Assembly: GCF_005280195.1 (NCBI RefSeq)
Contig: NZ_SZPR01000012.1
Coordinates: forward strand, 667,692-731,691
Direction of reading: 5' to 3'
Source of the DNA: Streptomyces galbus
Lineage (GTDB): Bacteria > Actinomycetota > Actinomycetes > Streptomycetales > Streptomycetaceae
Length of the DNA stretch: 64,000 bases
How positions within the stretch are numbered: the first letter of the stretch is position 1; each line of letters opens with the position of its first letter. This document shows positions 59,083 to 64,000 of this stretch, piece after piece. Both the position numbers and the translations under genes were made by a program. Under the pieces are notes generated by a model. It made no database searches and was not told the origin of the DNA. It worked only from the letters and a program-made list of their open reading frames with translations.

Positions 59083-60297
59083 ATGCAACGGACGTCGTCC
59101 CTCGCCCTGGCGCCGCCGGCCGGCGGCGCCCGACACGCCTCGTGGCTGGAGTTGTTCTTCGACCTCGTGGCGGTCGCCGGCGTCGCCCAGCTCGCCCGGC
59201 TGCTGCAGGGCGAGACCGACGCGCACGACGTGGCCGTGTACGCCGTCCTCTTCGTCGCCTTCTGGACGGCGTGGATCTCCAACACGCTGTACGGCGACGT
59301 CGCCGCCGAGAAGACCAGGACCCGCACGCTGCTGCTCGGGATGTTCGGGCTGACGGTCATGGCCGCCGCGGTGCACGGCGTGCGCGACGGCGAGCACGCC
59401 CGGGCGTTCGCCCTGGCCTACGTGATCGCCCGGCTCTTCGCCGACAGGGTCTGGCAGCAGCGGCACCAGCGGGTGGAGGGCTGGCCCGCCGCCCGCCTCA
59501 CCCTCGGGGTGGCCCCCTGGATCGCCTCGCTGTGGGCCGTCGAGGAGTCCGTGCGCCTGTGGCTGTGGACCGTGGGCCTGCTGCTGGACCTCGCGATCAC
59601 GCTGGCGGCCCCCGCCGGCAGGACGATCCGGCGCCGGGTTCCCCAGCCCCCGCACCGACCGCCCCGGCGCGACCACGGGTCCGGGTCGCCGGTTCCCGTG
59701 ACGACCGCCCGCCTCGACAGCGAGCACCTCGCCGAACGGCTCGGCCTGTTCGTCCTCATCGTCCTCGGTGAGGGGGTCTACCAGCTCGTCGAGGCGGCCT
59801 CCGACACACCCTGGGACCGGGACCTGCACCTCACCGCTCCCGCGGCCTTCCTCACCCTCACCCTGCTGTGGTCGCTGTGCCTGCGCCGCGGGCACGGCGG
59901 CGTCCCCTTCCTGCCCCCCGACGATCCGGTCTCCGCCCCTGTCCTGGCCCTGCACTGCTGCACCGCGGCCGCCCTGGCGGCGCTGGCCGCCGGCCTGGGG
60001 GGTGTCGTCGCCGACCTCGACGGACCGCTGCACGAACAGAGCAGCTGGGTCATGGCGGCCGGCGCGGGCGCGTACGTCGTCATCGCCGCCTCGGTACGGG
60101 CCCGTACGGTGCCCCGGGCGGGGAGGTGGCTGCTGGTCGGCGTGCTGCCCGCGTCGGTCCTGTGCGCCGTGGTGGCCGTCACCGCCGACTCCGAGTCGCC
60201 CGTCCGCCAGGTCTGGCTGATCACCGCGGCCGTCGCCTGGCTGTCCGCGGCGGAGCTGCTCCTGAGACGCGGCCCGGGTCCCGGCCGGCGTGGGTGA
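59083..60297 (+). CDS. Low-temperature-requirement A (LtrA)-type membrane protein
   Basis: 404 residues, about ten membrane segments. The N-terminal mark ARHASWLELFFDLVAVAGVA and later DSEHLAERLGLFVLIVLGEG with GVYQLVEAA are the LtrA signatures. The family is widespread, function unknown. ATG 59083 is eight bases after TACGGT, a likely leaderless start. Confidence 0.9.
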   Translation: MQRTSSLALAPPAGGARHASWLELFFDLVAVAGVAQLARLLQGETDAHDVAVYAVLFVAFWTAWISNTLYGDVAAEKTRTRTLLLGMFGLTVMAAAVHGVRDGEHARAFALAYVIARLFADRVWQQRHQRVEGWPAARLTLGVAPWIASLWAVEESVRLWLWTVGLLLDLAITLAAPAGRTIRRRVPQPPHRPPRRDHGSGSPVPVTTARLDSEHLAERLGLFVLIVLGEGVYQLVEAASDTPWDRDLHLTAPAAFLTLTLLWSLCLRRGHGGVPFLPPDDPVSAPVLALHCCTAAALAALAAGLGGVVADLDGPLHEQSSWVMAAGAGAYVVIAASVRARTVPRAGRWLLVGVLPASVLCAVVAVTADSESPVRQVWLITAAVAWLSAAELLLRRGPGPGRRG

Positions 60298-60333
60298 CGG
60301 CGCGCCGGGGCGTGATGGGCGTGGTGGTCCGGG

Positions 60334-61503
60334 TCAGGCGGCGCTCTTCTTGCGTCGGGTGCCACCACGGGCGAGGGCGTCCACGAGCTGGTCGCGGCTC
60401 ATCTTCGACCGGCCGGCGACGTTCTGCTCGGTGGCGCGTTCGTACAGCTCCGCCTTGCTGAGCTCGCGCAGCTCGCTCTTGGTCCCGGGAGTGCGCTCAC
60501 GCGCCCGCGCCGAGGCGGCACCGGCCTTGCCGGGCGGGGCCTGGCGGCGGGCGGGGGTCTGGCCCGACGCCTTCTTCTTCGCGCCGGACGACGCGCGGCC
60601 GGCCTTGCGCCCGCCGCTCTTCGCGCCCGCTTCGCGGACCGATGGCCCTTCGCCGCTCCCGCCGCTCTCGCCGCTCCGTGCGCGCTCGGCCCGGTCGGAC
60701 CGGTCGGCCCGTCCGGCACGGCCCGACCGAGCGGATGCGAGGCTGCCCTCGAGGACCTTCATCAGGTCGACGACGTCGGTGGCCTGCGGCGGCTCCTCGC
60801 CGCCGGTGATCTCCTGCCCGTCCGCCTTGGCCCGGACCAGCTCGCGCACCTTCTCCTGGTAGGTGTCCCGGTAGCGGCGGGGCTCCCAGTCGGTGCTCAG
60901 GGCGTCGACGAGCTGGAGCGCCATGTCCATCTGCTTGCCGCGTCCGGCCCGCGACGAGGGCAGCTCGGGCAGCTCCTCGCCCGGGTCGCGCACCTCGTCC
61001 GCCCAGTGCAGCGTCTGCAGCACCAGCACCGAGTCCTCGGCGCGCAGGGCGGTCAGGTACTGCTTGTTGCGCATGACGAAGGTGGCGATGCCGACCTTGT
61101 CCGCCTCGGCCAGCGCGGCCCGCAGCAGCTCGTAGACCTCGGTGTACTCCTTGCCGCGCGGCGCGATGTAGTACGTGCGGTCGAAGTACACCGGCTCGAT
61201 GCGGTCGAGGTCGACGAAATCGCTGATGTCGATGGTCTTCGAGCGGCCCGGGGCGATCTCGTCCAGCTCGTCGGGCTCGACCACGACGTACTGGCCGTCG
61301 TCGATCTCGTAGCCCTTGACGATGTCCTTGGAGTCGACCTCGTCGCCGGTGCGTTCGTTGACCCGCTTGTTGCGGACGCGGTCCGACGTGCCGCGCTGGA
61401 GCTGGTGGAAGTGGACCGCGTGATCCTGGGTGGCGGTGTAGAGGCCGACGGGCACGGTGACGAGTCCGAACGTGATGACACCAGTCCAGATCGCCCGAGC
61501 CAT
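60334..61503 (-). CDS. ku: Ku-type DNA end-binding protein
   Basis: 389 residues. Core at about 1-270: ARAIWTGVITFGLVTVPVGL, KGYEIDDGQYVVVEPDELDE, FDRTYYIAPRGKEYTEVYEL and MKVLEGSLA. Residues about 270-350 are Lys/Arg/Ala/Gly-rich and about 350-385 (LRELSKAELYERATEQNVAG) resemble a SAP/Rho-N DNA-binding domain. Binds double-strand ends for bacterial NHEJ. Streptomyces has several Ku genes; no LigD is beside this one. The extended C-terminus may bind DNA or recruit other ligases. Confidence 0.9.
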   Translation of the reverse strand: MARAIWTGVITFGLVTVPVGLYTATQDHAVHFHQLQRGTSDRVRNKRVNERTGDEVDSKDIVKGYEIDDGQYVVVEPDELDEIAPGRSKTIDISDFVDLDRIEPVYFDRTYYIAPRGKEYTEVYELLRAALAEADKVGIATFVMRNKQYLTALRAEDSVLVLQTLHWADEVRDPGEELPELPSSRAGRGKQMDMALQLVDALSTDWEPRRYRDTYQEKVRELVRAKADGQEITGGEEPPQATDVVDLMKVLEGSLASARSGRAGRADRSDRAERARSGESGGSGEGPSVREAGAKSGGRKAGRASSGAKKKASGQTPARRQAPPGKAGAASARARERTPGTKSELRELSKAELYERATEQNVAGRSKMSRDQLVDALARGGTRRKKSAA

Positions 61504-61845
61504 GCCGCCGCTCCGTCCTGTCCGCCCGCACCGGCCGCGGGTCTGCCGTACCCGCCCCGCAGCGGGCGCGGGTGCCCTGCGTCTTACCACCACGCTCGCA
61601 CCCCCGCCGCACCACCGCGCGCCGGGCCGCCCGAACGGTGGTCGGGGCGTGACCGGCCGCACGGTGGTGGGGCGTGGCCGACGGCGTCCTCGCACGGACA
61701 CGAGGAGCACCTCGACGGCGTTCGATGATGCCGAGGTCGACGTCGGTGCCGTAGGCGGCGACGCGGCGGGCCTGGAGGCCGACGCGCTGAGATCACGGAT
61801 GTGAGGCCGCGCGGGTCCGGGGTCCCGTCCGGTCGGCCGGCGCGG
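61504..61845. other. 342-base gap between Ku and PAP2
   Basis: Very high GC. Frames open in several directions here are antisense shadows without ribosome sites or protein features. It must contain the promoter for ku; I see no definite -10 element or palindrome. Confidence 0.4.
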
Positions 61846-62415
61846 TCACGGGGTCGTCAGCCGCCCGTCGAGGAGCCGGCGGCGCAGCAGGTGCGGAGCA
61901 CGGTGGACGAGCCAGGCGGTGGCCAGGCCGATGACGGCGCCGGCCGCGACGTCGCTGGGGTAGTGGGCGCCGCTCTGCACCCGCTCGACGGCGACCGCTG
62001 CCGCCGGCACCGCGCACAGGGCGCCGGCCAGCGGCCACGCCGGTGCGACGGCCGCGGTGAACGCCACGGCGGCCGCGGTGTGCCCGGACGGGAAGGACGA
62101 GGAGTCCGGGCGGTCCTGGACCTCGTCGTGCGGGATCCACTCCTCGGGCGGCCGGCGCCGGCCGGTCACCTGCTTGCACACGCCGTTGGACACCAACTGC
62201 GCCACCACGACCGCGGCGACGCCCACGGCCGCTGCCCTGCGACCCCGCCGGCCGCCCCGCCATGCCATCACGCCGGCCGCTGCGCACCACAACTTCGTGC
62301 TCTCCGCGGCCTCCTCGACCGCCGACAGCACCTTGCCCACCCCCGGCGGAACACGGTGAGCAGCCTTCTTGGTCAGGGTCCGGTCGGTGTCGCGCACCTG
62401 GTCCAACAGCCTCAT
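61846..62415 (-). CDS. PAP2-family membrane phosphatase
   Basis: 189 residues, four to five membrane segments. Three motif parts: KQVTGRRRPPEEW, FPSGHTAAAVAF and RVQSGAHYPSDVAAGAVIG, giving the phosphatase triad. Acts on lipid pyrophosphates or phosphatidate, perhaps undecaprenyl pyrophosphate. The N-terminus is cytosolic and basic. Confidence 0.9.
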   Translation of the reverse strand: MRLLDQVRDTDRTLTKKAAHRVPPGVGKVLSAVEEAAESTKLWCAAAGVMAWRGGRRGRRAAAVGVAAVVVAQLVSNGVCKQVTGRRRPPEEWIPHDEVQDRPDSSSFPSGHTAAAVAFTAAVAPAWPLAGALCAVPAAAVAVERVQSGAHYPSDVAAGAVIGLATAWLVHRAPHLLRRRLLDGRLTTP

Positions 62416-62561
62416 GCACTGCCGGTACCCCCGGTCGACGGCTCACACCACCCTCGGTGCGTCAGCCGTCCCGGTCCTCGGTGCGGCGGGTGGTCGCTCT
62501 GCACGACGGCATCCCGCGCAGGGGAGCCGCAGCCGCCAAAGGGGTAATCCGTGGCGGAACA

Positions 62562-62624
62562 CCGCGCGGATTGGTCTGCGATCTTTTTTCACCTGATCAG
62601 GTCCGCGACCAATCCGCCGCGCGG
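62562..62624. promoter_or_regulatory. Nested inverted repeats before the molybdopterin oxidoreductase gene
   Basis: CGCGCGGATTGGTC near 62563-62576 and GACCAATCCGC at 62607-62617 pair over 11 perfect bases. The loop contains a separate perfect palindrome ACCTGATCAGGT (62591-62602) and a T6 run. Twenty bases after it lies the GTG start of the next gene. Confidence 0.65.
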
Positions 62625-62643
62625 GCAGAACCGGATTCCCGGC

Positions 62644-64000
62644 GTGAGGGACGAAGAGAAGGATCAGCGAGTACGGCCGGGCCGGCCGCGCGCGGCGCTG
62701 GGTGCGCTCAGCGGGGTGCTGGCGGGCTTCGCCGCACTGGCGGTGGCCGAGTCGGTGGCCGCCGGGGTGCGTCCGCAGTCCGGTCCGGTCATCGCGGTGG
62801 GCGGGGCGTCCATCGACGCGACGCCCGCCGCGGTCAAGGACTGGGCGATCCGCCACTTCGGCACCGACGACAAGCTCGTCCTGCAACTCGGCATCCTCGC
62901 CGTGCTGACGGCGCTGGCTCTGGCGTCGGGTGTGCTGGCGGTGCGGTACCGGCGGGTCGGAGCCGCCGGGGTCCTTCTCTTCGGAGCCATCGGGGCGGCA
63001 GCCGCCGTCACCCGGCCGGACTCCACAGGCCTCGCCGACGCGCTGCCCTCCGTCGTGGGCGCCCTGGCGGGAGCGCTGCTCCTGTACGCGCTGGTGGGGC
63101 GCCTGACCGCGGTGAGGCCGCCGCAGGCGTCGGCAGCCGACTCCGCCACGGGAACGGAAGACGGTCCCTCCGTCCCCGCGGGCTGGGACCGGCGAGGATT
63201 CGTCCTCGCTGCCGCGTCAGCCGCGGCGGCCTCCGCCGCGGTGGGCACGGTCGGCCGGTCCCTGAACACCTCACGCGGCCAGGACGCGATCGCGTCCCGC
63301 CAGCAGATCATGCTGCCGTCGCCCGGGTCACCGGCACAGCCGGTCCCCAGGAGGGCCGGGCTCCGCACCCCTGGGATCAGCCCCTTCGTCACCCCCAACT
63401 CGGAGTTCTACCGGGTGGACACCGCACTGGTGGTGCCGAAGGTGGACGCCACCGCCTGGCGGCTGCGGATCCACGGCAAGGGCGTGCGACGCCCCGGCAC
63501 CTACTCCTTCGACGACCTGCTGCGCAGGGAGCTGATCGAGCGGGACATCACCCTCACGTGCGTCTCCAACGAGGTCGGCGGCCCGTACGTGGGCAACGCC
63601 CGGTGGATCGGCGTACGGCTGGCCGACCTGCTCGCCGAATGCGGAGTGAAAGCTCCGTCGCGGGGCGGGCCAGCGGATCAACTGGTGTCCAGGTCGGTGG
63701 ACGGCATGACGATCGGCAGCCCGGTCGAGGACGTCATGGACGGCCGCGATGCCCTGCTGGCGCTCGGCATGAACGGTGAGCCGCTGCCCTTCGACCACGG
63801 GTTCCCGGTCCGCATGGTCGTCCCCGGCCTGTACGGGTTCGTCTCGGCCTGCAAGTGGATCAAGGACATCGAGCTCACCACGTTCGACTCCTACGATCCC
63901 TACTGGGTCAAGCGCGGCTGGGCCCGCAAGGCGCCGATCAAAACCGCCTCGCGGATCGACACCCCCAAGCCGTTCGCCCGTCCCGAGGCGGGCCCGGTGA
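62644..64000 (+). CDS. Membrane-anchored molybdopterin oxidoreductase (sulfite-oxidase-like), 3' end outside window
   Basis: 452 codons, continuing beyond the window. A membrane region (ALSGVLAGFAALAVAESVAA, LQLGILAVLTALALASGVLA and VVGALAGALLLYALVGR) precedes a Mo-cofactor domain with TPNSEFYRVDTALVVPKVDA, DITLTCVSNEVGGPYVGNAR (Cys as likely Mo ligand), GFPVRMVVPGLYGF and CKWIKDIELTTFD. The RRGFVLAAASAAAASAAVG stretch is a Tat-like signal. Thus the catalytic domain faces outside. The GTG start has no strong ribosome site. Related to periplasmic MsrP-like enzymes. Confidence 0.85.
   Translation, partial: MRDEEKDQRVRPGRPRAALGALSGVLAGFAALAVAESVAAGVRPQSGPVIAVGGASIDATPAAVKDWAIRHFGTDDKLVLQLGILAVLTALALASGVLAVRYRRVGAAGVLLFGAIGAAAAVTRPDSTGLADALPSVVGALAGALLLYALVGRLTAVRPPQASAADSATGTEDGPSVPAGWDRRGFVLAAASAAAASAAVGTVGRSLNTSRGQDAIASRQQIMLPSPGSPAQPVPRRAGLRTPGISPFVTPNSEFYRVDTALVVPKVDATAWRLRIHGKGVRRPGTYSFDDLLRRELIERDITLTCVSNEVGGPYVGNARWIGVRLADLLAECGVKAPSRGGPADQLVSRSVDGMTIGSPVEDVMDGRDALLALGMNGEPLPFDHGFPVRMVVPGLYGFVSACKWIKDIELTTFDSYDPYWVKRGWARKAPIKTASRIDTPKPFARPEAGPV

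Noticed and set aside
1..64000. tRNA or rRNA genes and insertion sequences
   Set aside because: No cloverleaf, rRNA-like, transposase or terminal-repeat sequence was noticed on reading; this was by eye only.

Overview
The window is high-GC actinomycete DNA, almost certainly Streptomyces. Coding frames have strongly GC-biased third positions, GTG and TTG starts are common, ribosome sites are purine-rich, and many genes belong to families typical of Streptomyces (DUF5133, DUF3566, DUF899, XRE/MmyB, RsbW-like ATPases, Ku). Much of it looks like accessory chromosome-arm content: stress, redox and regulatory genes, an acetate-use operon, and one orphan biosynthetic gene cluster. I saw no rRNA, tRNA, CRISPR array, transposase or integrase.

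Layout. 0-24.6 kb holds mixed stress and regulatory genes. These include a DUF1801 fragment, a CBS-BON protein, an SDR, a sigma factor fused through a membrane segment to a CAP domain, a DMT transporter, a GH16-like protein, an RsbW-like ATPase, a histone-H1-like winged-helix protein, a Ser/Thr kinase, an MFS exporter, a second-type LexA with an SOS-like box, and a protein with twelve exact 11-residue repeats. Then come a TetR/SDR operon with twin operators, DUF899, B3/4, PaiB-like and XRE-cupin genes, and DUF3566. 24.6-32.8 kb holds a cis-prenyltransferase coupled to an mpaB-type oxygenase with EF-hands, a SatP-acetyl-CoA synthetase operon with a perfect CRP-type site, an MDR reductase/TetR pair, an EACC1-like protein and TerD. 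55.6-64 kb holds GNAT, VOC, MerR with its target reductase, STAS, a 20-bp tandem repeat, LtrA, Ku, PAP2 phosphatase and the start of a molybdopterin oxidoreductase.

Biosynthetic cluster, about 33.0-55.3 kb. A leftward operon runs from a possible zinc-ribbon ORF and a type I-alpha DAHP synthase (55.1 kb) through a LuxC-like acyl reductase, a PaaK-like ligase, an alpha/alpha-toroid protein, a 4-OT-type tautomerase, an ACP, a short AMP ligase, an SDR, an EhpF-like ligase, a PAL/TAL-type MIO ammonia-lyase or aminomutase, and a secreted allene-oxide-cyclase/dirigent-type barrel (43.5 kb). Flanking it are an XRE/MFS pair, a flavin aromatic hydroxylase, a LuxR-type activator with an in-frame TTA codon, a single-module iterative type I PKS (KS-AT-dead DH-ACP), and a TetR with its own palindrome.

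The likely logic is: shikimate-pathway boost, Phe/Tyr deamination to a cinnamate-type acid (or a beta-amino acid), adenylation and ACP/CoA loading, reduction to an aldehyde, and a meeting with a small aromatic polyketide, followed by hydroxylation and export. I do not recognise this combination as a characterised pathway. It parallels the plant PAL-ligase-reductase-dirigent route with unrelated reductase chemistry, and is the best candidate for an undescribed system here.
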